Assembly: GCA_023439185.1 (NCBI GenBank)
Contig: JAEXOR010000027.1
Coordinates: 12,867-76,866, forward strand
DNA: 64,000 bases
Source of the DNA: Bacillota bacterium
Lineage (GTDB): Bacteria; Bacillota; Desulfotomaculia; Desulfotomaculales; Desulfallaceae
Reading direction: 5' to 3'
This document shows positions 7,689 through 16,605 of this stretch, piece by piece. The notes under the pieces are model-generated. The model was not told the DNA's origin and did no database searches. It saw only the letters and a program-made list of their open reading frames with translations. Positions within the stretch are counted from its first letter, which is position 1. Each line of letters opens with the position of its first letter. Both the position numbers and the translations under genes were made by a program.

Positions 7689-9303
7689 CAGTATCATCCC
7701 CCCTGTGGCGTGCCAGCGGCAAGGTCACCGCCATCAGCACACCGCCGCCTTCGGGCCTGACCACCCGGATATCGCCGTTCATACTGGTTAGAGTTTTACG
7801 TAACAAGAATAAGCCTATACCCCGGCTCTGGCCTTTAGTTGAAAAGCCGTGTTCAAATATTTTTTGTTCCAGGCCTGCTTCAATCCCCACGCCCCAATCG
7901 CGCACTTCCATATTCAGGCTGCTTTGTGTTTCCATAATCTTAAAATAAACCTTTCTTCTTTCAGCGGTCTCCGTGCACACGGCGTCAAAGGCGTTTTCCA
8001 GCAGGTTGCCGGCAATAATAACCAGCGCGTTGCTGCTGATTGCCGAAGGCAATTTCCCCAGGTAGCTTGCTGGCTCAATGGTGAAATTAATCCTCAGCTC
8101 CTTGGCCCTGGCGTATTTGCCAAGCAGCATGCCGGCCAGACGGTAATCGTTGATGCGCTTGCTGACCAGGCTGGTAATTTTCTGCTGCTCTTCGGTAATA
8201 TCAAAAATGTAGTCCATCGCCTGGGCATAATGTTTAAGCTGGATTAAACCCGCGATGGTATGCAGCTTGTTCATGTATTCATGATTTTGGACCCGCTGGG
8301 CTTCCACAAAGGATTTAATGCCCGTCAGTTCTTCAGCCAAAGCGTTAACTTCCGTTTTATCCCTGAACGTTGCCACAGCGCCGACAATTACACCCGTCAC
8401 CTTTACGGGCACCCGATTGCTGATGACAATGGTATCATTAATCAATAATTCCTGGTTATGCTCCGGTTCCCCGGTTTCCAGCACCCGGGGGAGCCTGGTA
8501 TTGGGAATCACCTCCGCCACAGGCTTTCCAGTCACATCATCTTCCAATTTGAGCATACCGCGGGCTCCGTCGTTAATGACGGTGATCCGGCCTTGGGTGT
8601 CGATGGCCACCACGCCTTCGTTCATCGATTGAAATATGGCGGTTCTCTCCTGCAGTATCCTGGCTATTTCCTCCGGCTCCATGCTGAACAGGGCCCTTTT
8701 GATATTGCGGGCCAGTAATAGTGATCCGCCCAGGCCGATAATCAACCCCACAGCCAAAAAAGAATATACCTCCCAACTGACCTTGCGCAATACCTGTATA
8801 ACACCGGGAGTCAATACTCCCACCACCACTACTCCCACCTGCCGGGTCCCCTCTTCCACCTTGACAGGGACAAATGCCCGGATGGCGTTGCCCAGATCAC
8901 CCACAGTCCTGGAAACATATTCATGATTGGCCAGAGCGGCGCCCGCATCAGGGCCGGTAAATTTTTTGCCGATGCGATCCCGCACCGGGTGCGAAAACCG
9001 GATCCGCTCCATATCCATCACCACGATATAATCCACACCCGTGGCCAGGCGGGTCTTCTCAGCAACGGGCTGGATGTATTCCCACCCGCCCAAAACGCCT
9101 ACATGCTCCTTGATTTCATCCATCTGGGCCAGAGTACGGGCAATAGCCAGGGCACGTAAACCCATTTCCTCTTCAACAACCAGGGTAACCTTCTGAATGA
9201 CAAAAAAACCGCCGATGGCAACGACCAGCAGTACCAGCAAAAATGAGAACACCGCCATTTTGGCCCGCAATGTCAAAGTTTTAATTCTGGTTCCGGAAAC
9301 CAT
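7675..9303 (-). CDS. Sensor histidine kinase, CitA/DcuS family
   Basis: This membrane kinase (about 542 aa) has one helix near residue 20, an extracytoplasmic Cache/PDC sensor domain (about 35-175, containing GVDYIVVMDMERIRFSHP), a second helix (about 183-205), a cytoplasmic PAS domain (about 225-325), a Spo0B-like dimerisation helix with the phospho-His in NHEYMNKLH, and a GHKL ATPase domain (NLLENAFDAV, DWGVGIEAG). Such kinases detect citrate or C4-dicarboxylates. The start is ATG at 9303, with GGTGAT seven bases upstream. The response regulator gene overlaps its 3' end. Confidence 0.93.
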   Translation of the reverse strand: MVSGTRIKTLTLRAKMAVFSFLLVLLVVAIGGFFVIQKVTLVVEEEMGLRALAIARTLAQMDEIKEHVGVLGGWEYIQPVAEKTRLATGVDYIVVMDMERIRFSHPVRDRIGKKFTGPDAGAALANHEYVSRTVGDLGNAIRAFVPVKVEEGTRQVGVVVVGVLTPGVIQVLRKVSWEVYSFLAVGLIIGLGGSLLLARNIKRALFSMEPEEIARILQERTAIFQSMNEGVVAIDTQGRITVINDGARGMLKLEDDVTGKPVAEVIPNTRLPRVLETGEPEHNQELLINDTIVISNRVPVKVTGVIVGAVATFRDKTEVNALAEELTGIKSFVEAQRVQNHEYMNKLHTIAGLIQLKHYAQAMDYIFDITEEQQKITSLVSKRINDYRLAGMLLGKYARAKELRINFTIEPASYLGKLPSAISSNALVIIAGNLLENAFDAVCTETAERRKVYFKIMETQSSLNMEVRDWGVGIEAGLEQKIFEHGFSTKGQSRGIGLFLLRKTLTSMNGDIRVVRPEGGGVLMAVTLPLARHRGDDTVEMD

Positions 9304-9351
9304 GACATTAATCACCGTCTCTCAATGCCAAAATGGACCAATCCGAGCTGA

Positions 9352-10257
9352 TTATAGCATTACTTCATTTTCCTGTATGATACTTAAAAATGCAAAGAAA
9401 GCGTCGGCGGCGTAATTTGATATTCCCGGGGTGTAACGGACTATATAAAGCTTGCGGATCATGTTTACGCCGGCAATTTTGGCCTCACCGATTTTGCCGG
9501 CCGCCAGCGCTTCACAGGCCGCCCACCGGGATACAAAACCCACGCCCAAGCCGGCCTGGACGGCACTGAGCACAGCCCTGGTGCTGCCCAGTTCCATTTC
9601 CACCTCAAGCTCTTCCAAAGCCAGGCCGTTTTGTCCCAATATTCCCGCAATGGAATGCCTTGTTCCGGAGCCCTCTTCACGCAGGATATACCTTTCCCCG
9701 GTCAGTTCGGCAATATCAATTAGTTTACCCGCCCGGTGATGACCGGCCGGGACCACCAACACCAGTTCATCATCCAGCCAGGGAACCAGTTCCAGGTTGT
9801 CTCCCTCAACAGCGCTGCCCACCACCCCAAGGTCAATCTCCCGCTCTTTAATCCAATTGATTACGTCTCCGCTGCCGGCAATACGCATTTTAACCTTGAC
9901 GCCGGGATGCTCCTTACGAAACCTGCCGATAAATGTAGGCAGCAAATACTCTCCGGGGATGGTCCCCGCACCCACGGACAACCGACCCGTTTCAAGACCC
10001 TGCAGCGACTCAAGACCCGCCTTGATTTTCTTATAATGACCCAGCATTTGTCTTGCTTCCGGCAGTAACAGCCGGCCGGCCTCGGTCAGGAGCACTTTTT
10101 TTTCATCGCGCCGGAAAAGTGAAACCTGCAGATGCTCTTCCAGGGCTTTAATCTGAAAGCTGATGGCCGGCTGGCTCATGAACATTTGCCTGGCCGCCCT
10201 GGTAAAACTCTGCATCTCCGCTACCCGGACAAAGGCTTCTAATTGTTTAAAATTCAA
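9352..10257 (-). CDS. LysR-family transcriptional regulator
   Basis: The 301-aa protein has the standard LysR layout: a winged helix-turn-helix in residues 1-60 (SFTRAARQMFMSQPAISFQIKAL in two short parts), a linker helix, and a two-lobed effector domain beginning near residue 90 (RLSVGAGTIPGEYLLPTF). Translation starts at TTG after GGTGGTGA. The gene directly follows the methionine gamma-lyase-like gene and precedes the CitA-type kinase with about 50 bases between. The effector is not evident. A role in sulfur or amino-acid metabolism would fit its upstream neighbour but is inference. Confidence 0.9.
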   Translation of the reverse strand: MNFKQLEAFVRVAEMQSFTRAARQMFMSQPAISFQIKALEEHLQVSLFRRDEKKVLLTEAGRLLLPEARQMLGHYKKIKAGLESLQGLETGRLSVGAGTIPGEYLLPTFIGRFRKEHPGVKVKMRIAGSGDVINWIKEREIDLGVVGSAVEGDNLELVPWLDDELVLVVPAGHHRAGKLIDIAELTGERYILREEGSGTRHSIAGILGQNGLALEELEVEMELGSTRAVLSAVQAGLGVGFVSRWAACEALAAGKIGEAKIAGVNMIRKLYIVRYTPGISNYAADAFFAFLSIIQENEVML

Positions 10258-10260
10258 TGT

Positions 10261-11502
10261 TTATTCACCACCATTAAGCGTAATCTCCATGGCCGCGCGC
10301 CGCAAGGCGATTTTGGTATAGTATAAAGACAACCCGCCCTGAAAATAAGCCACATAAGGTTCCTTAAAGGGCGCGTCGGCCGTAAATTCCAGCGAGGCGC
10401 CCTGGACAAAGGTGCCGGCGGCCATAATTACCGGGTGCCCGTAACCCGGCAAGGCGGCGGGAACCGGCGCCACGTGACTGTCCACGGGCGAGGCGCCCTG
10501 GACCGCCCGGCAAAACAGTTCCAGGAGGGCTCCGGACCTCAGCACCACCGCTTGAACTATGTCGGTACGCACGTCGCCGGGAGCCGGATAGACCTCAAAA
10601 CCCAGCCGGTTAAAGAACAGAGCGCCCCAAATAGCGCCGCGCAGCGCCTCCATTACCAAATGCGGAGCCAGATACAAGCCCTGGTAAAACATGCGCAACC
10701 ACCCCATGGAAGGTCCGGCATCGGCGCCAATCCCGGGCGCGGTGAGCCGGCTGGCCGACATATCCACCAGTTTTTCCCGGCCGGCCACGTATCCTCCGGT
10801 GGGGGCCAGCCCCCCACCGGGATTTTTAATCAAAGAACCGGCAATGATATCCGCTCCGTTTTCCAGCGGCTCCGTAGTTTCAACCAGTTCACCGTAACAA
10901 TTGTCCACAAAAATGACTGTCTCCGGCCGGCGCTCTCTGATAAAAAGGCAGAGCTTGCGCAGAGAGGGCATGTCCAACGACGGACGCAGGCTGTAGCCGC
11001 AAGAACGCTGCAGCATAACCATCTTAACCGGCTGTTTTAATTCATTGTCCAGGCCCGGCCAGTCAATTTCGTTGTCCGGCAGCAAGGCCAATTCACGGTA
11101 GTTTACTCCCATCTGCACCAGTGAACCTTCCGCGTCGGCATGCGCGCCGATAATCTTATCCAGAGTGTCGTAGGGCTTGCCCTGCACCGCCAGCAGCCGG
11201 TCGCCGGGCCGCAGGATGCCGAACAGGCAAAGGGAGATGGCATGGGTGCCGCTGATAATCTGACCCCGCACCAATGCCTTTTCCGCGCTGAATACCCTGG
11301 CATACACCTGGTCCAGGGTATCCCTGCCGTCGTCGTCATAACCGTAACCGGTTGTTTCCTTTAAATGATAGGAGCTGACCCTGGCTCCGTTAAAAGCGTT
11401 TAAAACCTTGGCGTGGTTGGCCGATTCAACCGGGGCGAGCCGGTCAAAATATTCTTGCACTTCCCTGTCTGTATCTTCGGCTATTTTATCCAGATCCTTC
11501 AA
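10261..11502 (-). CDS. Methionine gamma-lyase family PLP enzyme (annotated as aluminium resistance protein)
   Basis: This fold-type I PLP enzyme family is widespread in Firmicutes next to hfq and miaA. Family marks include GYGYDDDGRD, FVDNCYGE and the PLP-lysine region GSLIKNPGGGLAPTGG. The start is placed at TTG 11502, preceded by GGGGGG and AAAGG; ATG at 11550, overlapping the upstream gene, is possible. The reaction is probably C-S lyase-type cleavage of a sulfur amino acid, by homology only. The name aluminium resistance is historical. It is co-oriented with the SpoVK-like gene and the LysR gene and likely co-transcribed with them. Confidence 0.88.
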   Translation of the reverse strand: MKDLDKIAEDTDREVQEYFDRLAPVESANHAKVLNAFNGARVSSYHLKETTGYGYDDDGRDTLDQVYARVFSAEKALVRGQIISGTHAISLCLFGILRPGDRLLAVQGKPYDTLDKIIGAHADAEGSLVQMGVNYRELALLPDNEIDWPGLDNELKQPVKMVMLQRSCGYSLRPSLDMPSLRKLCLFIRERRPETVIFVDNCYGELVETTEPLENGADIIAGSLIKNPGGGLAPTGGYVAGREKLVDMSASRLTAPGIGADAGPSMGWLRMFYQGLYLAPHLVMEALRGAIWGALFFNRLGFEVYPAPGDVRTDIVQAVVLRSGALLELFCRAVQGASPVDSHVAPVPAALPGYGHPVIMAAGTFVQGASLEFTADAPFKEPYVAYFQGGLSLYYTKIALRRAAMEITLNGGE

Positions 11503-11546
11503 TAATACCTTTCCCCCCAATTTTGACTCGGTAGTGCCGTCATGGA

Positions 11547-12482
11547 TCAATTATATACCGTATCCCGCGCTACCACCATATCTTCCCTGGTAATCAGCAC
11601 CAGGTCGTCCCGGCAGGTTTGTGGCAAAGCCACCAGTCTGACCGCCTGCACCCGCATCGCCCTTTCCACCAGGTTGCGAATCAGCCGGGCATTACCGTTG
11701 TGCTGGGACGACCTGCTAAGTAATTCAATGATCAGGCGCAGTTCCTCCCTGGCTCCGTTGGTCAGACGGTACTCCCTTTGCTCCAGCATCATGTCGGCGA
11801 TAGCGAGCAGTTCGCGCGTGGAGTAGTCGGGGAAGCTGATATGGATTGGGAAACGTGACCGCAAACCGGGATTTGTCTCCATAAACCAGTCCATTTCGTC
11901 TTTATAACCCGCCAGAATAATGATCAAGTTGTCTTTAAAATCTTCCATGCCCTTGACAATGGTATCAATAGCTTCTTTGCCGAAGTCCTTTTCCCCTCCC
12001 CGGGCCAGCGCGTAAGCCTCATCAATAAATAATATCCCGCCCAGGGATTTTTTAATTTGGTCCCTGGTTTTCTGGGCGGTGTGACCGATATACTCGCCGA
12101 CCAAATCAGCCCTCTCCACCTCTTGCAGGTGTCCCTTGGGCAAAATACCGGCTTCCCTGAAGAGCCGGCCCAGTATCCTTGCCACCGTAGTCTTGCCCGT
12201 CCCGGGGTTGCCTTTAAAAACCATATGCAAAGCCTGAGCTTCCGAATGCAGTTTTTCTTTCTGACGCCTCTTTTGGATCTCCATAAACGCGTAGATCTCA
12301 CTAATATGTTTTTTTACACCGGCCAAACCCACCAGGGAATCCAGTTCCTGCCGGATCTCCCCGATCTTTTCCGGGCTGCCTTCAGGTTTGAGGCCATTCC
12401 CGCCCGCCGTCTGGCGCAGCTTAACGTTTCCCTGGACGGAAGGATCACCGGACGTTTTTTTATTTGACGTACTGTTCCACAT
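11547..12482 (-). CDS. AAA+ ATPase of the SpoVK/CbbX family
   Basis: This is a single AAA+ module: Walker A GNPGTGKTTVA, Walker B GILFIDEAYAL, sensor and arginine-finger region NPGLRSRFP, and the family helix LVGLAGVKKHISEIYAF. Firmicute relatives include the stage V sporulation protein K. The start is taken as ATG at 12482 with AGGA five bases before it. ATG codons further upstream (12521, 12563) lack a ribosome site, and the most distal lies only 18 bases past the hfq terminator. That terminator suggests a separate promoter in the intervening 100 bp. A role in spore maturation is family-based inference. Confidence 0.88.
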   Translation of the reverse strand: MWNSTSNKKTSGDPSVQGNVKLRQTAGGNGLKPEGSPEKIGEIRQELDSLVGLAGVKKHISEIYAFMEIQKRRQKEKLHSEAQALHMVFKGNPGTGKTTVARILGRLFREAGILPKGHLQEVERADLVGEYIGHTAQKTRDQIKKSLGGILFIDEAYALARGGEKDFGKEAIDTIVKGMEDFKDNLIIILAGYKDEMDWFMETNPGLRSRFPIHISFPDYSTRELLAIADMMLEQREYRLTNGAREELRLIIELLSRSSQHNGNARLIRNLVERAMRVQAVRLVALPQTCRDDLVLITREDMVVARDTVYN

Positions 12483-12581
12483 TTTAATCCTGGTCAACCC
12501 AACCACCTCCGCCGGCGTCATAATAATATTTATGCGCCGGGGAAACACAAACTGCCTGGCCATAAAATCCGTTGCATGACA

Positions 12582-12607
12582 AAAAGCCGGGTGGAGGTAC
12601 CCGGCTT
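12582..12607 (-). terminator. Rho-independent terminator of hfq
   Basis: The minus-strand hairpin has arms AAAGCCGGGT and ACCCGGCTTT around a 6-base loop, with extra U residues after the stem. It ends the miaA-hfq transcript before the SpoVK-like gene. Confidence 0.8.
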
Positions 12608-12645
12608 TACATACAACAATATGGGCTTCTTGAACACCCTATAAA

Positions 12646-12888
12646 TCAGACGGGTCTGGTTTCCGTAAACGACGTATTGACCGGCTTCATGGGACTGACT
12701 GTGGAGATGGCGTGCTTGTAAACCATCATTTGCTTGCCGTCGCTCTCCATAATGACAGTAAAATTATCAAAACCTTTCACGGTCCCCTTCAATTGAAAAC
12801 CGTTAACCAAAAAAATTGTCACCGGAATATTATCTTTCCGGACCTGGTTTAAAAAAGCATCCTGCAAGTTGATCTGTGTCTTTGTCAT
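12646..12888 (-). CDS. hfq: RNA chaperone Hfq
   Basis: Hfq is a small hexameric Sm-like protein that binds small RNAs and mRNAs. The 80-aa product shows Sm1 (DNIPVTIFLVNGFQLKGTVK) and Sm2 (KQMMVYKHAISTVSP, including the conserved YKHA). A GGAGGT lies seven bases before the ATG. It follows miaA on the same strand with a short gap, the usual miaA-hfq arrangement, and is followed by a strong terminator. Confidence 0.97.
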   Translation of the reverse strand: MTKTQINLQDAFLNQVRKDNIPVTIFLVNGFQLKGTVKGFDNFTVIMESDGKQMMVYKHAISTVSPMKPVNTSFTETRPV

Positions 12889-12921
12889 TGGGTTACCTCC
12901 GTTGGCATTTTTTCTTTTTCT

Positions 12922-13884
12922 TTATCTATCTACCTGCCATTTGTCCCTTGCCACGCCGGCAATTCCATCCGCCGCCGCCCGGCAAGTCGATACATACTGT
13001 CCCATATCTATCCATTTGATGTTACTATATCGCCTGAACCAAGTCAACTGCCGCTTGGCAAAACGTCTGGTATTTCTTTTAAGTAGTTGCACCGCTTCAT
13101 CCAGTGGATACCGGTTCTGCAGGTACCCTGCTATTTCCTTATAACCCAGCCCCTGCATGGAAACAAGTTCGGGATGATACCCCAACTCAAGCAAACCGCG
13201 GACCTCGTCGACCAGACCCCGGGCCATCATTAAATCCACCCGTTTTTCAATTCTCCGGTACAGTTCGTCACGTTCATAATACAAACCAAAAAACAATTGA
13301 TCATAAAGCGGGTATGCTTCCTTGCTTCGGGTACGCTGCAAAGCGCCGGTTGCACCGGTCTGGTCATGTATCTCCAGCGCCCTGATCACCCTTTTCAGGT
13401 TATTGGCGTGAATGCGGTCCGCCGCGCCGGGGTCCACCGCGCGTAAACGGTCGTGTACCGCCCGGTTGCCCTTCTCCTCCGCTTCCCGCGTCAACATCCG
13501 CCGCAAACCGGTATCCGGAGCGGCGCGGTTAAAATCATAATTAAAAACCACTGTGTCAATATAAAAACCGGTACCGCCGGCTAAAATGGGCAGTTTACCC
13601 CGGGCATTGATATCCTCAATCACCTGTCTGGCCTGTTTTTGATAAATTTCCACCGAATAGCCGGCATCCGGCTCAACAATATCAATCAAATGGTGCGGGA
13701 TGCCCCTCTTATCCTCATCATCAGGCTTGGCGGTGCCGATATCCATGTGCCGGTAAATAAGCATAGAATCAGCAGATACCACCTCACCGCCCAGTTTTTT
13801 AGCCGCTCTGATGGCCACATCCGTCTTCCCCGTAGCGGTGGGGCCGGCAACAATCAGCAGCGGTATTTTTTGTCCTGTTTCCAT
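12922..13884 (-). CDS. miaA: tRNA dimethylallyltransferase MiaA
   Basis: MiaA transfers a dimethylallyl group to N6 of A37 in tRNAs reading UNN codons, the first step of ms2i6A formation. The second step is done by MiaB, encoded at 22.8-24.2 kb. The P-loop is GPTATGKT. DSMLIYRHMDIGTAKP, GGTGFYID and a C-terminal KRNTRRFAKRQLTWFR are family hallmarks. The start is ATG at 13884, five bases after GGTGG; a GTG three codons upstream is an alternative. Length (about 320 aa) is normal. Confidence 0.97.
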   Translation of the reverse strand: METGQKIPLLIVAGPTATGKTDVAIRAAKKLGGEVVSADSMLIYRHMDIGTAKPDDEDKRGIPHHLIDIVEPDAGYSVEIYQKQARQVIEDINARGKLPILAGGTGFYIDTVVFNYDFNRAAPDTGLRRMLTREAEEKGNRAVHDRLRAVDPGAADRIHANNLKRVIRALEIHDQTGATGALQRTRSKEAYPLYDQLFFGLYYERDELYRRIEKRVDLMMARGLVDEVRGLLELGYHPELVSMQGLGYKEIAGYLQNRYPLDEAVQLLKRNTRRFAKRQLTWFRRYSNIKWIDMGQYVSTCRAAADGIAGVARDKWQVDR

Positions 13885-13918
13885 ACTTACCACCGGTTTC
13901 CAATGTTTTTCCGTCTTA

Positions 13919-14716
13919 TTATTCAGCTATCAGAACGCCGTAAATTACCGGAGAGTTTTTTCCTCCCACCAGGCGGCTGATACCCAGGTTGCGCAAGAGG
14001 TTCCCCCGCCGGTTATCCTTTACCACCACTCGTTTGCCGGCCACTTTCAAAGCCAGCGCGATCACTTCCGGCGTCACCGGCCGGTGGTCAGCCAGCGGCC
14101 GCAAGGAATTGATGCCGCTTGATTTTGTCAACGGGCTGCCGAACATGGGGTCCAAGTATACCACGTCATAGCTGTCCGGCGGAAGGCTGGCCAGGAAGTC
14201 CCGGTGATCGGCGCAAATAACCTCAATACGCCGCATGGATTCCCGCACCGCCCGGGAGCCCCCTTTGTAGGCGCGCATGCCGTGACGCACCAGGAAGGCG
14301 ATAACCGGAGATGATTCCAAACCCAAAACCCGGCCGTTCTCCCCGGTCACGTAACCCGCCACCAGCGCGTCGTTACCCAGTCCCAGGGTACAGTCCAGTA
14401 CACGCCGGCCTGGTTTGAGGTCCATGGCGGCGATCATCTGATCATTTTTTCCTTTTTGGATCTCGGCTATGCGCAACACCGCCAGGCCCGGGTGAAAAAA
14501 GAATTCCACCCTTCCGTCGGTAAAAAAAACCCGCCCGGATTCCGCCACAATAACCCCGTCGGCTCCATGGCGGTCCAGCAGCGCCTCCAGTGATAAATTA
14601 TCCCTCGGCGCCGGGAGCGCGCCGATTTCAGCGCCAATCCGGCCCGCCAGTTCCCGCTGCCCGGCGCCGGCCCGCAGTGATGTGGTAACCAGAATTTTTT
14701 TGAAAGAACCGTGCAA
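13919..14716 (-). CDS. Class I SAM-dependent methyltransferase (RsmJ-like)
   Basis: The Rossmann methyltransferase core begins at VLDCTLGLGNDALVAGYV (SAM-binding motif I) and includes a DVVYLDPMF motif like that of RsmJ, the 16S rRNA m2G1516 methyltransferase. An N-terminal segment of about 80 residues precedes it. Translation starts at TTG 14716, six bases after CCGGAGG; a longer reading into mutL is unnecessary. It lies between mutL (13-base gap) and miaA. An rRNA or other RNA substrate is likely but not shown. Confidence 0.85.
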   Translation of the reverse strand: MHGSFKKILVTTSLRAGAGQRELAGRIGAEIGALPAPRDNLSLEALLDRHGADGVIVAESGRVFFTDGRVEFFFHPGLAVLRIAEIQKGKNDQMIAAMDLKPGRRVLDCTLGLGNDALVAGYVTGENGRVLGLESSPVIAFLVRHGMRAYKGGSRAVRESMRRIEVICADHRDFLASLPPDSYDVVYLDPMFGSPLTKSSGINSLRPLADHRPVTPEVIALALKVAGKRVVVKDNRRGNLLRNLGISRLVGGKNSPVIYGVLIAE

Positions 14717-14729
14717 TGTATTCCTCCGG

Positions 14730-16598
14730 TCAGGTACGCTTGAACATGGCATTCAGCTCCCGCCTGCTTATGGACACCAGAGTCGGCCTGCCGTGCGGAC
14801 AGGTAAAGGGCTCGCCCGCCATGGCCAGTTGGTCCACCAGGGACTGCATGGCCTGTACGGCCAGTTTCTCCCCCGCCTTTACAGCTGCTTTGCAGGCCAA
14901 TAACGCGGATAGTGCGAATTCAACCCCCGCCCCCCCGGGTTTGCCCTGTTCTAATATTGTTTCCACCAGGTCGGCAAGCAAACCTTCACTGTCTCCCGGG
15001 CTGCTGTCTCCGGGTATACCGCGTAACAGCAAGCTTTCCCGGCCAAAATCGTCCAGGACAAAGCCCAGGGCTTCCAGTTCCCGCCGATGCTCTCTGAGCA
15101 GTTCTTTCTCGTGGGTCTTGATGTTTATACTGACGGGGGCCATCAAGTATTGCACCTGGGGAGCGTTATCGCGCAGCCGGGCATGGTACTTTTCAAAAAG
15201 CACCCTCTCATGGGCGGCATGCTGGTCAATCAGGTACGCGCCGTCTTCACCGTCACAAATAATATACATGTTCAGCAGTTGTCCCACCACCCGCAGGCCG
15301 GGAAACCCAACGTGCCGGGCAACCGGCCTTTCCACGGCGGCTTCAGGTACACCGGAATATACGGCGGAAGCCGGCACTTTTGCCTTCCGGGGCAAAGGCT
15401 GCTCCATGTTTACCGGATCGGCCGCGGGTTCCGTGTTATCCGACCCGGGCAGATCCTCCGCCGGTTCCGGGGCATACCCGGAAACCTCCATCACATATTC
15501 CGGCTGGGCGCCTGGTCCACCTGCGGTGTCAAAAGACAGTTTAAACGGTTCGGTTGAAGCGGGCAAACTTGTCTTGCCGGTTAAAGTGGGTCTCGCTGCC
15601 GGAATCAAGCTGGCTTTGCCCAGGGCGTCCCGTACCGCGACGCTGATCAGTCGGGCCAATTGTGACTCGTTTTCAATTTTAATCTCGGTTTTAGCAGGGT
15701 GAACATTGACGTCGATCAGGCCGGCGGGTAATTGCAACTGTAATACTGCCAGGGGGTACCGGCCGGTGGTTATTAAACCTTTGTAGGCCTCGTCCAGGGC
15801 CTGGTTGACCGAGGCACTGCGCACCAGCCTGCCGTTTACCGCCAGTGTTATTTGCTGCCTGGAGCCGCGGTTCAACTCCGGTTTGCTTACATACCCGGTT
15901 ACGGTAAAATCCCCTTCAACGGCATTTACCGGGACCATCATCCCGGCGGCTTCAACCCCGTAGACGGCGGCTATGGCGTCCGGCAGTTTTCCCGTCCCCG
16001 GTGAACGGAAAACCGTCCTGCCCTGCTGTTCCACGGCAAACCGGACTCCGGGCCTGGTTAAAGACAGTTTATATATTAAATCGGCGATTAGTCCGGCCTC
16101 GGTTGATTTAGTTTTCATATGCTTACGCCGGGCCGGAGTATTGAAGAACAAATCATTAACCGCCACAGACGTCCCCACGGGGCAGCCCGCCGGACCGGAG
16201 CCGGTAACAGTACCGCCGCGAATGCGCATGTAGTATCCCTCATTGCTCAGAGCAGTGCGGGTTTTGATTTGCAGGTCGGAAACCGCGGCAATACTGGGCA
16301 GCGCTTCACCCCTAAAGCCCAGGGTTTCAATATGGCTCAAATCCTCGGCGACGGAAATTTTGCTGGTGGCATGACGATGAAAAGCCAGGGGGGCGTCCTC
16401 CTGGCTTATACCGCAACCATTATCAACAACCGTTATTGAGTCGGTCCCTCCGCCCCCCAAGGCGACCGTCACACTGTCCGCCCCGGCGTCCAATGAGTTT
16501 TCCACCAGTTCCTTAACCACGGAAACAGGCCGTTCAACCACCTCGCCGGCGGCTATCCGACAAGCCGTGGTCTCATCCAGTACTATAATCCTCGGCAT
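14730..16598 (-). CDS. mutL: DNA mismatch repair protein MutL
   Basis: The GHKL ATPase domain occupies about residues 1-330 (VKELVENSLDAGA, DNGCGI, GFRGEALPSIAAV). The C-terminal domain carries the endonuclease motif DQHAAHERVLFE and the associated ACKAAVKAG and CPHGRP motifs. This is therefore the nicking type of MutL found in bacteria without MutH. The 622-aa length is normal. It lies between the RsmJ-like gene and the HDAC-like gene, and mutS is 3 kb upstream on the same strand. MutS and MutL act together in post-replicative mismatch repair. Confidence 0.97.
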   Translation of the reverse strand: MPRIIVLDETTACRIAAGEVVERPVSVVKELVENSLDAGADSVTVALGGGGTDSITVVDNGCGISQEDAPLAFHRHATSKISVAEDLSHIETLGFRGEALPSIAAVSDLQIKTRTALSNEGYYMRIRGGTVTGSGPAGCPVGTSVAVNDLFFNTPARRKHMKTKSTEAGLIADLIYKLSLTRPGVRFAVEQQGRTVFRSPGTGKLPDAIAAVYGVEAAGMMVPVNAVEGDFTVTGYVSKPELNRGSRQQITLAVNGRLVRSASVNQALDEAYKGLITTGRYPLAVLQLQLPAGLIDVNVHPAKTEIKIENESQLARLISVAVRDALGKASLIPAARPTLTGKTSLPASTEPFKLSFDTAGGPGAQPEYVMEVSGYAPEPAEDLPGSDNTEPAADPVNMEQPLPRKAKVPASAVYSGVPEAAVERPVARHVGFPGLRVVGQLLNMYIICDGEDGAYLIDQHAAHERVLFEKYHARLRDNAPQVQYLMAPVSINIKTHEKELLREHRRELEALGFVLDDFGRESLLLRGIPGDSSPGDSEGLLADLVETILEQGKPGGAGVEFALSALLACKAAVKAGEKLAVQAMQSLVDQLAMAGEPFTCPHGRPTLVSISRRELNAMFKRT

Positions 16599-16605
16599 CC
16601 TTTGT

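Noticed and set aside
14716..15702. Long plus-strand open frame (over 300 codons) inside mutL
   Set aside because: It is antisense to conserved mutL codons, Ser/Pro/Arg-rich without any fold, a product of GC-biased third positions.
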